From NCBI GenBank assembly GCA_946891915.1, contig CAMPNN010000024.1, positions 1-17,224 on the forward strand: a stretch of 17,224 nt of DNA, given 5' to 3'. Shown here piece after piece: positions 1-6,010 of this stretch. Within the stretch, counting starts at the first letter, position 1; the number at the start of each line of letters is the position of its first letter. The position numbers and the translations under genes are program-made. The stretch is from an uncultured Bifidobacteriaceae bacterium (GTDB lineage: Bacteria > Actinomycetota > Actinomycetes > Actinomycetales > Bifidobacteriaceae). Under the pieces are notes generated by a model. It ran no database searches. It was given only the letters and a program-made list of their open reading frames with translations, and was not told the DNA's origin.

Positions 1-772
1 CGTACTTTTCGTTCATAAGTGGCCAGTAGTTTACGCTTGCGCCGCCGAGTGGGTCGATTCCTAAGCGCACGCCGCTGGAACGGATCACGTCGAAGTCGAT
101 TACGTTTGCCAAGTCGCTTACGTAGTGTTCGCGGTAATCGAAGCCTTCTACTAAGTCAGATTTGATTGCTTCTTCGAATGGCACGCGTTTTACGGACTTG
201 TAGTTGTCGAGTAATTCGTTTGCGCGAGCTGCGATTGCGTTAGTTACGTCTGCTGGGGCTGGGCCGCCGGTTACAGGATCGTACTTAAAGCCGCCGTCGG
301 TTGGTGGGTTGTGCGAAGGGGTGACGACGATGCCGTCAGCCAAGCCGTCGCCGCTAAAGCGCTGAGTGCCGTCGGCTGCGCGGTTGTGCGTCAAAATAGC
401 TTGGGACACAACAGGAGTTGGCACGAAGTCGCCGCGAGAATCTACGCGAACGTGAACGCCGTTAGCAACCAAAACTTCGATTGCGGTTTTTTGTGCAGGT
501 TCGGAAAGTGCGTGCGTATCGCGACCGATATAAAGTGGGCCGGTTACGCCAGCTTTTTTGCGGTATTCGGCGATGGCTTGGGTGATTGCCACGATATGAG
601 CTTCGTTGAACGAAGTTTTCAAAGCGGAACCACGGTGGCCGGATGTGCCGAAAATCACGCGCTGTTCTGGAATATTGGAATTTGGAACTTCATCGTAGTA
701 CGCGCCGACCAAAGCGTCGACATCGACTAGATCTTCTGGGGTGGCGGGCATTCCCGCATTTTTTGCTACCAT
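1..772 (-). CDS. pgm: Phosphoglucomutase (alpha-D-glucose phosphate-specific), N-terminal half, runs off window start
   Basis: Interconverts glucose 1-phosphate and glucose 6-phosphate in the cytoplasm, linking glycogen and UDP-glucose metabolism to hexose catabolism. I translated the minus strand from the ATG at 772; the frame stays open to base 1, giving 257 residues, about half of the usual 550. Visible family motifs are FGTSGHRGS at residues 41-49 and the phosphoserine loop TPSHNPP at 151-157, with catalytic Ser153. IGRDTH at 82-87 also fits this family. The FGTSGHRG form matches the E. coli Pgm type rather than phosphomannomutase or GlmM. No clear Shine-Dalgarno precedes the ATG; an in-frame stop lies 12 bases upstream, so no longer start is possible. 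The gene lies downstream of the lipid kinase on the same strand, separated by 0.85 kb of repeats, so it probably has its own promoter. The C-terminal half lies outside the window. Confidence 0.95.
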   Translation of the reverse strand, partial: MVAKNAGMPATPEDLVDVDALVGAYYDEVPNSNIPEQRVIFGTSGHRGSALKTSFNEAHIVAITQAIAEYRKKAGVTGPLYIGRDTHALSEPAQKTAIEVLVANGVHVRVDSRGDFVPTPVVSQAILTHNRAADGTQRFSGDGLADGIVVTPSHNPPTDGGFKYDPVTGGPAPADVTNAIAARANELLDNYKSVKRVPFEEAIKSDLVEGFDYREHYVSDLANVIDFDVIRSSGVRLGIDPLGGASVNYWPLMNEKY

Positions 773-799
773 AATTTTTTATTTTGCCACGGCGCTTGT

Positions 800-807
800 A
801 TTTTATA
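800..807 (-). promoter_or_regulatory. Possible -10 element for pgm
   Basis: On the minus strand this reads TATAAAAT, 27 bases upstream of the pgm ATG. No convincing -35 box is visible at 16-18 bp. It is proposed because the repeat-filled region upstream makes read-through from the lipid kinase doubtful. Confidence 0.3.
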
Positions 808-854
808 TTATTTACTCACAGGAACGCTAGTTTTTACGCTTGCGGGCACGCGCA
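808..854 (-). pseudogene. Remnant copy of the 3' end of the lipid kinase gene
   Basis: Bases 814-854 match 1632-1672, the end of the lipid kinase gene, at 39 of 41 positions. Read on the minus strand in the same frame, the copy encodes 13 residues identical to the kinase C-terminus (RVPASVKTSVPVS). Both base differences are synonymous (CCC for CCG, ACT for ACC). It then adds one Lys and stops at TAA (808-810). Immediately upstream (beyond 854) the similarity is lost and repeat array A begins. It is a gene fragment, not a functional gene. The synonymous-only divergence suggests a once-selected second allele or an insertion junction rather than a fresh slippage duplication. Confidence 0.8.
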
Positions 855-1012
855 GCTACAAATGCCGGGAATTTTCCGGTAAATGTTCCATAATTCCACC
901 AAAGTAGCTACAAATGCCGGAGAAAAAACTTCGGTAAATGTTCCATAATTCCACCAAAGTAGCTACAAACGCCGGGAATTTTCCGGTAAATGTTCCATAA
1001 AACTGCCAAAGC
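854..1012. repeat. Tandem array A: three 52/55/52-bp palindrome-bearing units
   Basis: Three head-to-tail units begin at 854, 906 and 961, each starting AGCTACAAAYGCC. Units one and two are almost identical except in the centre; unit three differs at a few positions. Each unit centres on a near-palindrome. In units one and three it is CCGGGAATTTTCCGG; in unit two it is CCGGAGAAAAAACTTCGG. The outer CCG...CGG pairing is kept although sequence and length between the arms differ, which suggests the folded or dyad form matters. The dyad is followed by TAAATGTTCCATAA. No ORF, tRNA or known element explains the array. Confidence 0.85.
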
Positions 1013-1133
1013 AGCTACAAACGCGGGGAAGTGTGCGCGCATTTGTGTACTTGCGTCTATCTTAAGTACACAAACACGAGAAAAAACTACAGCAAATGTT
1101 CCAGAAGCTTTGCGGTTGTGCTTTGCGTGACAG
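1013..1133. repeat. Fourth, expanded and diverged unit of array A with an 11-bp stem hairpin
   Basis: The stretch begins like the other array A units (AGCTACAAACG) and contains the matching right flank CAAATGTTCCA at 1093-1103. The central palindrome is replaced by a longer segment. That segment holds a perfect inverted repeat, TTTGTGTACTT at 1042-1052 and AAGTACACAAA at 1064-1074, with an 11-base loop. From 1092 to 1123 the sequence is repeated at 1332-1363 beyond array B (28 of 32 identical, the last 18 bases perfect). Confidence 0.65.
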
Positions 1134-1341
1134 TTTCTTTACGTGCGCGTATAGGAAATGTCGGAATCTGACGGAATGCCGACAATTCCTTTACAGTCGT
1201 GTAAAGAAAAAATCGAAATTAAGCAGAAAAGTGATAGTCGCTTTACATGAATGTAAAGGAAAAAACGGAATCTCACCCAAAAGCGATAGTTTCTTTACGT
1301 CCCTGTAAAGAAAATGTCGTAACGATCTCCGGCAAACGTTT
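1134..1341. repeat. Tandem array B: four 52-bp units each carrying a CTTTAC-N6-GTAAAG hairpin
   Basis: The dyad CTTTAC-N6-GTAAAG occurs with CTTTAC starting at 1137, 1189, 1241 and 1293, exactly 52 bp apart each time; the first copy has GTATAG as its right arm. The six-base loops all differ (GTGCGC, AGTCGT, ATGAAT, GTCCCT). Downstream of each dyad a looser conserved segment reads roughly RAAAWRTCG. Fifty-two bases is about five turns of B-DNA, so the dyads would lie on one face of the helix. Possible explanations are a protein-binding array, a structured RNA or a decayed intergenic repeat family; the sequence does not decide. Confidence 0.8.
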
Positions 1342-1363
1342 CTGTAGCTTTGCGGTTGTGCTT
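1332..1363. repeat. Direct repeat bracketing array B (partner 1092-1123)
   Basis: This 32-base segment matches 1092-1123 at 28 positions. The terminal AGCTTTGCGGTTGTGCTT is identical in both copies (1106-1123 and 1346-1363), 240 bp apart. The pair encloses array B. Confidence 0.8.
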
Positions 1364-1388
1364 CTGAGGTCGGTGAGTGAATTTACTA

Positions 1389-1566
1389 GTGCGAGATAGG
1401 AATTGCTTGTCGAGCAATATAAAAGCGGAGCGATAGTAATGTCTTTTTGATAAATAAATATTTTTGAAAGAAAGTAACTAAAAAAATAAACTTAACTATG
1501 CAACCTTTAAGTCTAAATAAGGTATAAGAGCGTAGCGCTGCAAGACAAGTAATTCCTATCTCACAC
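1389..1566. mobile_element. MITE-like element, 178 bp, with 23-bp terminal inverted repeats
   Basis: The left end at 1389-1411 (GTGCGAGATAGGAATT, then GCTTGTC) and the reverse complement of the right end at 1544-1566 agree at 21 of 23 positions. The interior is AT-rich and lacks a transposase. A 62-codon minus-strand reading frame spans almost the whole element (1386-1574), but its composition does not look protein-like. I do not see a clear target-site duplication. On length, inverted ends and lack of coding capacity it resembles a non-autonomous transposable element. It could instead be a long imperfect hairpin or terminator downstream of the lipid kinase. Confidence 0.6.
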
Positions 1567-1622
1567 AGCCACATAAAATAAAATCACAAATAAAGAAACC
1601 CACAAAACTCGCGTCACAGATA
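1567..1622. other. Short AT-rich spacer downstream of the lipid kinase
   Basis: No gene, hairpin or repeat is visible. On the minus strand it is T-rich after the kinase stop codon but lacks a stem, so it is not a classical terminator by itself. Confidence 0.5.
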
Positions 1623-2741
1623 TCACTTATCACTCACAGGAACGCTGGTTTTTACGCTTGCCGGCACGCGCACGCACAGTGCTTGCTTGTCAACGGTGAA
1701 GCGCAAATGCTTTGTGTAACCTAAAATGTCGCCGTCCACTTGCACTGGTGCCGACTTTTCCAACTGCACTTCCGCGCTAAATCCTTGCGTTTGGTCAATT
1801 CTGGAGCCGGCAGATAACGACTCCTGCTGAAGTGCGCGCCCGGTTACGGTTTGGTGCACAACTCCGCGGAATAAATTAGCCCAACCAATTAATCCGCCCG
1901 AAGTGTCAATAATCTCAAAATCAAGCACGCCGTCGTCGTAAACAGCTTCCGGCATAAGCGAAAACATAGGAATTTGCCCGCAATTTCCTGCCATAAGCGT
2001 GCGGAAGGTGAGTCCTTTTAGCACGCTTTCGCTTCCGTCTGATCGCATCAAAGTAACGGTTGCGCGATACTTCGGCATAAACAAATGTTTAACTCCGGCC
2101 ACAAAATAAGCAAGCCAACTAATATTTTTCTTCAGCTTCGGATCAGTGTCGTCAATCATAAGCGCGTCAAAACCGATGCCGGCAATAATCAAAAACGCAT
2201 GCCCGTGATCCTCGTTCGGCTTGTCGAGAATCGTCACGCGCCCAACGTCAACCTGCCTAGACCCGTGCGAAGTTGCCACGCGCAACGCCGCATCCACGTC
2301 GTTCACAGGTATGCCCATGTTCCTTGCAAAAAGATTTCCGGTGCCAATAGGAATAATTCCCATCGCATGCCCTTTGCCGCTTACTGCGCTCGCAACAGTT
2401 CTCACGGTGCCGTCGCCGCCAACAGCCACCACAACGTTCGCCCCGTTTGAAAGCGCCTCCAGCGCGCACTCGCGCCCGTCTTTATCTAGCTGCGTATCAA
2501 TAATTTCGTAAGTTAGCTTGCGTTTGTTGCAATAATTTTTAATACTTTCGCGGTAGGATTCTGCCTGCGGTTTTGATGGGTTAAGAATAAAAGCGTAATG
2601 CACTGAGTCGCCGTGGCGTTTTGCGAGTTTTTTGGCCAAATGCTGCCGTTTCATGGTTCGCGTAACTATCATGATGACGAATGGCGCGAGCACTAGCGCA
2701 AACACGATCACCATTAACGCAATTGTTGCTTGAATAGGCAT
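1623..2741 (-). CDS. Diacylglycerol/lipid kinase family protein (DAGKc, YegS/LCB5-like), membrane-anchored
   Basis: Probably phosphorylates a lipid such as diacylglycerol at the cytoplasmic face of the membrane, as is known for the DAGK catalytic family. From Met at 2741 the protein has 372 residues. A hydrophobic segment at about residues 4-26 is followed by a basic stretch, predicting an N-terminal anchor with the enzyme inside. The nucleotide-binding signature GGDGT is at residues 108-112, followed by IIPIGTGNLFAR near 129-140; VDGD near the C-terminus also fits the family. A longer reading starts at 2759, but GGAGG lies 10 bases before the 2741 ATG and inside the longer frame, so 2741 is preferred. 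It is divergent from the alpha/beta hydrolase. Its last 13 codons before the final Asp-Lys are duplicated at 814-852. The exact lipid substrate cannot be read from the sequence. Confidence 0.88.
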   Translation of the reverse strand: MPIQATIALMVIVFALVLAPFVIMIVTRTMKRQHLAKKLAKRHGDSVHYAFILNPSKPQAESYRESIKNYCNKRKLTYEIIDTQLDKDGRECALEALSNGANVVVAVGGDGTVRTVASAVSGKGHAMGIIPIGTGNLFARNMGIPVNDVDAALRVATSHGSRQVDVGRVTILDKPNEDHGHAFLIIAGIGFDALMIDDTDPKLKKNISWLAYFVAGVKHLFMPKYRATVTLMRSDGSESVLKGLTFRTLMAGNCGQIPMFSLMPEAVYDDGVLDFEIIDTSGGLIGWANLFRGVVHQTVTGRALQQESLSAGSRIDQTQGFSAEVQLEKSAPVQVDGDILGYTKHLRFTVDKQALCVRVPASVKTSVPVSDK

Positions 2742-2751
2742 AGTTGGCATA

Positions 2752-2756
2752 CCTCC
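2752..2756 (-). promoter_or_regulatory. Shine-Dalgarno deciding the lipid kinase start
   Basis: GGAGG on the minus strand, 10 bases before the ATG at 2741. The alternative ATG at 2759 lies upstream of it with no Shine-Dalgarno of its own, and the ATG at 2750 is too close to use it. Confidence 0.6.
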
Positions 2757-2765
2757 CATTCTTGC

Positions 2766-2771
2766 ACATTA
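2766..2771 (-). promoter_or_regulatory. Possible -10 element for the lipid kinase
   Basis: Minus-strand TAATGT would place the transcript start at about 2759, giving an 18-base leader that contains the GGAGG. It could alternatively give a leaderless message starting at the 2759 ATG. No good -35 is visible. Confidence 0.35.
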
Positions 2772-2894
2772 TTTCTGTTACTACGCTAAATTTTGCAGTA
2801 TTGCACGAATATTTACTATTTTTACACATTTCTTATACGTCTTCTTGTATTTCTTACACGGCTTCTTATATGGCTAAGACTATTATTGTTGCTT

Positions 2895-3866
2895 ATGAGT
2901 GAAGGTTCTATTAATTTAAATAATTCAAATAATTCAAGCGATTCAGCTGCTAATTGCGGTTCTTTTAAGGATTGCTCGCTTTTTAAGTTGCATAATACGG
3001 TTTATCGCGATGTAAAAAATGCTGACGATTCGAACAATTCCAGCGTTACTCCAATCGTTTTAATCCACGGTTTTCCGGTTGACCACCGCATGTGGGACGC
3101 TTGCGCGGATTCTTTGAATTCGCAGATTGACGCTGCTCTTAGCGAGGGCGCGTTGAAGCACGACGTTCCGATTTTCGCTCCAGATATGGTTGGTGCCGGT
3201 TTGAGTGAAGCTCCAAAAGCCGAGCGCGAGTTTAGCGAGGCTGATTACGCTCATGCTCTTGACGCTCTTAGCGCATCTTATATAAAGCTTATTAAGGATT
3301 TGGGCTACGAGCGCGCTGTGTGGGTTGGCCTTTCTATGGGCGGTTACGTGGCTTTGGATGTTCAGCGTCTTCTTCCGCAAGCTGTTGCTGGCATTGCTTT
3401 GTGCGATACTCGCGCTTGCGTTGACGCTCCGCAGGCTCGTGCTAAGCGTCTTGAGATTGCTGAGGTTTGCGAGCGCGACCGCACTGTTGAGCCTGTTATG
3501 CATTTTGCTCACGCAACCGAAAAGGATTCTACGGTTAAGCAGTCGCCTGAGTTTATTCAGACTTTTGAAAATTGGATTAATGACCAGAAGCCTGAAGGTT
3601 TGGCTTGGCGTCAGCGCATGGCAGCTTGCCGTCCGGATATGGAAGATCAGTTACCTTTGATTACAGCTCCGGCTGCGGTTATTAGCGGCACTTTGGATCC
3701 GTCTAGCGCGCCTGAAATTATGCGACCAATGGCGGATGCTATGACTTCTTCAAAGCATGTTGATTTTACGGTTGTTGAGGATTGTGGTCATTTTAGTGCT
3801 ACTGAGCATCCGTATGAGGTTGCGAATGCGCTTGTGACGTTGTTGCAGAATGTGCAGCACAATTAG
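2895..3866 (+). CDS. Alpha/beta-hydrolase fold protein
   Basis: A serine hydrolase of unknown substrate, 323 residues from the ATG at 2895. The oxyanion-loop motif LIHGFPVDHRMWD lies at about residues 56-68. The nucleophile elbow GLSMGG has Ser147 as nucleophile. The likely catalytic Asp is in GTLDPS and the His in DCGHFS near the C-terminus, so the triad is complete and correctly ordered. The frame is open upstream to an ATG at 2793, but that extension is an unbroken run of hydrophobic and aromatic residues from AT-rich DNA and lacks a ribosome site, so I treat it as untranslated. No Shine-Dalgarno precedes 2895 either; a TATTAT at 2881-2886 would give an almost leaderless transcript. The first 50 residues are Asn/Ser-rich and variable-looking. 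It is divergent from the lipid kinase; a lipid ester substrate is possible but only a guess. Confidence 0.85.
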   Translation: MSEGSINLNNSNNSSDSAANCGSFKDCSLFKLHNTVYRDVKNADDSNNSSVTPIVLIHGFPVDHRMWDACADSLNSQIDAALSEGALKHDVPIFAPDMVGAGLSEAPKAEREFSEADYAHALDALSASYIKLIKDLGYERAVWVGLSMGGYVALDVQRLLPQAVAGIALCDTRACVDAPQARAKRLEIAEVCERDRTVEPVMHFAHATEKDSTVKQSPEFIQTFENWINDQKPEGLAWRQRMAACRPDMEDQLPLITAPAAVISGTLDPSSAPEIMRPMADAMTSSKHVDFTVVEDCGHFSATEHPYEVANALVTLLQNVQHN

Positions 3867-3950
3867 TTAGTTAATTAGTTAGTTAGATAGTTATTACTTA
3901 CTAAATTATTAATTACTAATTATTACTTACTAAATTATTATTTAGTTAGC
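3867..3950. repeat. AT-rich intergenic repeats after the hydrolase
   Basis: A run of TTAGTTAG-type short repeats begins at the hydrolase stop codon. A perfect 20-base direct repeat, TATTACTTACTAAATTATTA, follows at 3892-3911 and 3921-3940. I see no convincing terminator stem, although TTTTTG follows at about 3951. Confidence 0.7.
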
Positions 3951-3987
3951 TTTTTGTAGGTGCAGTAAGCCGTTCGTGCGTTGCTAG

Positions 3988-3996
3988 TGCTAAAAT
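3988..3996 (+). promoter_or_regulatory. Extended -10 promoter for the L,D-transpeptidase
   Basis: TGC followed by TAAAAT is an extended -10 element. It would start transcription at about 4003 and leave a leader of about 40 bases with a proper ribosome site. The -35 region is poor, as is common for extended -10 promoters. Confidence 0.45.
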
Positions 3997-4030
3997 GTAC
4001 TAACGTGTCTTTTGCATACAATCACTGAGC

Positions 4031-4035
4031 AGAGG
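4031..4035 (+). promoter_or_regulatory. Shine-Dalgarno deciding the L,D-transpeptidase start
   Basis: AGAGG, 7 bases before the ATG at 4043. It leaves only one base before the alternative in-frame TTG at 4037, so the ATG is the start. Confidence 0.6.
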
Positions 4036-4042
4036 TTTGAAT

Positions 4043-6010
4043 ATGGCTGAATTGCAGCATAATCTTGAAGGCGACGATTCCTTCGATAATATTCCGGAGA
4101 ATACGCCTGAAGATGCGAGTGACGACACCGTCGCTTTTGCGCAAGTAGAGCATAGTCAGGTAGATAATCAGGCAGGCAGCCAGGCGGGTGATCAGGCCAA
4201 TAGCCAGGCTGATAATCAGTCTGATACTGCTGAAACTGCTCAATCTGAAGATAGCCGTGATGAAACTCTTGCCGAAAAGTTGGGCGAAGTTGCGGATGAA
4301 GATGATTTGGCTGAGAAAGATTTAGCTGAAGATAATCACGAGGATTCTGCTAGTAGCACTAAAGTTTTGTTTGATGCTGCTAATTCCGCGAAATCTGCAG
4401 ATTTTGTAGATCCAGCAACTTCAGTAACTTCAGCAACTCCAGCAACTCCAGCAAATTCCGCAAATACTGCATTTAGCGCCGACGCTGGCACAGCTGAAGC
4501 CGATTTAGCAGAAACTGAATCTTTTGAAGCTGTTTCTTCTAAAGGAAAAAAGAATTTCGGCAATTCTGCGTTGTCGCTTTTTTATTCGCTTTTTATTTTT
4601 GTTATCGTTTTGGCAGCTGCTTTCTTCGCTTTGCACTGGTACTTCCACGACCGTGTTGCTCCTGGCGTCAATTTTGGCGATTCTGCTATTTCGCGCAATC
4701 TTACTGGAGCGCAGGAAGCTTCTGTTAAGCAAGCCGTTAAGAATGCTGTAAATAACACTGATTTTATTATTCGCGACGATCGCGGCAATCATTTTGAAGC
4801 TGATTTTAACGATCTTGGTGTGAAAGTTAATCAGTCTGCCACTGTTCACGAGATTATGAATGCTAAGCGCAATAATTTATTTACGCGCATTATGCCTTGG
4901 GTTCAAAAAACGGTAGGTTTGCGAGCTAAAGTAGACGATTCTGTAATGGACACTTACGTTTTGCACAAGTTTGTGCGTGAGCGCGATCGTGCTGTTCCTT
5001 ACAGCGCTGTTTTTGATAAAAATTCGAATTCTTACACTGTTGAAGATGGTATTCCTGGCCGCACTGTTGAAACAATGCCGGTGAGGGAAGCGGTTAAAAA
5101 ATTAATTGCACATCCTGGTAAAACCGTAAAAGTTTCTGTTATCTCTCGTCGCACGGATGCTCCGATTAAGCGCGATGCAGCACAGAAACTTGTTGATGAT
5201 TTGAATAAGTTGCTGGATAAAAAAATTACGTTTAATAACAGCGACGGTAAAGATTTTACGGTTCCTAGGGATGCTATTGCTTCTTGGATTAATGTAAAAG
5301 CGGATGTTACGAAGCGTAAGCTTTCCTACAGTATTGACCCTGCTAAAGCTGACGATTACTTATCTCAAGTTTTGCCTAAAGAGCTTAATCAGCAGAGGGT
5401 TAATCAGGAGGATGCTATTAATAAGGAAGGAAAGTTTATTTTCACTACCATGAAGGGTGCTAATGGTGTGGAAATTAGCTATTCGAATTCTCTTGCGAAT
5501 AAGGCTGTTGAAGCTTTGCGTAGTGGTAACAATTTTGCCACTAACGTTCCTTCTAAAATCACTAAGTTTACTGTTGAACAGAAGCTTGTGGAAATGCGAA
5601 TTGTTGTTGATAAGTCAACGCAAACGGCTTCTGTTTATAAGAATGATGAGCTTGTAAAAACTTTCCCAGTTTGCACTGGTAGAACTGGAACGGACGAATC
5701 TACTCCTGGTACGTTCTTTATTTACTTGCGTTATGCTTCGCAGGATATGCGCGGTCGTAACGGTGATGGGTCTTCTTACTTCTCGCCTGGCGTGCGTTGG
5801 GTGAGCTATTACCATGGCGGCGAAGGCTTCCACACTGCTTCTTGGAATTACAACGGTATTGCCACTGGCGATGCTGCTAATCACGGTTCGCATGGCTGCA
5901 TTAACATGTATGAGCAGGATGCGCGCTGGATTTACGAGAACTGCCCTCGTGGCACGATTGTGGAAATCGTGGGCAATACTCCGGATGGTCCGGTGCGTCA
6001 AAATGAGTGA
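4043..6010 (+). CDS. L,D-transpeptidase (YkuD domain) with peptidoglycan-binding domain and long cytoplasmic tail
   Basis: Forms L,D (3-3 type) crosslinks in peptidoglycan, or attaches proteins to it, outside the membrane. The protein has 655 residues. Residues 1-175 are an acidic Ala/Ser/Asp/Gln-rich tail, predicted cytoplasmic. One membrane helix is at about 177-200. The region at about 210-500 resembles the PG_binding_4 (YoaR/VanW-associated) type of domain. The YkuD catalytic domain occupies about 520-650, with HGSHGCINM and catalytic Cys619. The full His/Ser/Cys set is present, so the enzyme should be active. The tail contains two sets of short in-frame repeats (see the repeat entries). 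The start is fixed by AGAGG at 4031. The stop codon lies inside the start of the next gene (8-bp overlap), indicating an operon. Confidence 0.92.
   Translation: MAELQHNLEGDDSFDNIPENTPEDASDDTVAFAQVEHSQVDNQAGSQAGDQANSQADNQSDTAETAQSEDSRDETLAEKLGEVADEDDLAEKDLAEDNHEDSASSTKVLFDAANSAKSADFVDPATSVTSATPATPANSANTAFSADAGTAEADLAETESFEAVSSKGKKNFGNSALSLFYSLFIFVIVLAAAFFALHWYFHDRVAPGVNFGDSAISRNLTGAQEASVKQAVKNAVNNTDFIIRDDRGNHFEADFNDLGVKVNQSATVHEIMNAKRNNLFTRIMPWVQKTVGLRAKVDDSVMDTYVLHKFVRERDRAVPYSAVFDKNSNSYTVEDGIPGRTVETMPVREAVKKLIAHPGKTVKVSVISRRTDAPIKRDAAQKLVDDLNKLLDKKITFNNSDGKDFTVPRDAIASWINVKADVTKRKLSYSIDPAKADDYLSQVLPKELNQQRVNQEDAINKEGKFIFTTMKGANGVEISYSNSLANKAVEALRSGNNFATNVPSKITKFTVEQKLVEMRIVVDKSTQTASVYKNDELVKTFPVCTGRTGTDESTPGTFFIYLRYASQDMRGRNGDGSSYFSPGVRWVSYYHGGEGFHTASWNYNGIATGDAANHGSHGCINMYEQDARWIYENCPRGTIVEIVGNTPDGPVRQNE
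4157..4228 (+). repeat. Six 12-bp in-frame repeats in the L,D-transpeptidase tail
   Basis: Six consecutive 12-base units, five fitting CAGGYNGRYRRY and the last CAGTCTGATACT, encode six four-residue units starting with Gln (QVDN, QAGS, QAGD and similar) at residues 39-62. Copy-number change would not break the frame. Confidence 0.8.
4415..4468 (+). repeat. Six 9-bp in-frame repeats in the L,D-transpeptidase tail
   Basis: Six consecutive 9-base units related to GCAACTCCA (third and fourth copies identical) encode three-residue units such as ATS and ATP at residues 125-142, just before the membrane helix. Confidence 0.8.

Noticed and set aside
311..730. 139-codon plus-strand reading frame
   Set aside because: Antisense to phosphoglucomutase, whose minus-strand translation shows all family motifs; the plus-strand product has no recognisable features.
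1096..1308. 70-codon plus-strand reading frame
   Set aside because: Lies across repeat array B; its protein is just a translation of the hairpins and lacks a ribosome site.
1134..1341. CRISPR array
   Set aside because: The variable parts are only six bases long and lie inside a palindrome, the rest of each unit is degenerate, and no cas gene is present.
1386..1574. 62-codon minus-strand reading frame
   Set aside because: Coincides with the MITE-like element including both inverted ends; no ribosome site and no protein-like composition.
2793..2894. 34-residue N-terminal extension of the alpha/beta hydrolase, resembling a signal peptide
   Set aside because: It is a monotonous Leu/Tyr/Phe run from AT-rich promoter DNA without a ribosome site; the catalytic domain needs no such extension.
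5814..6002. Upstream extension of the App1-like protein
   Set aside because: Lies entirely inside the catalytic end of the L,D-transpeptidase in another frame; the overlapping ATG at 6003 is a normal coupled start.
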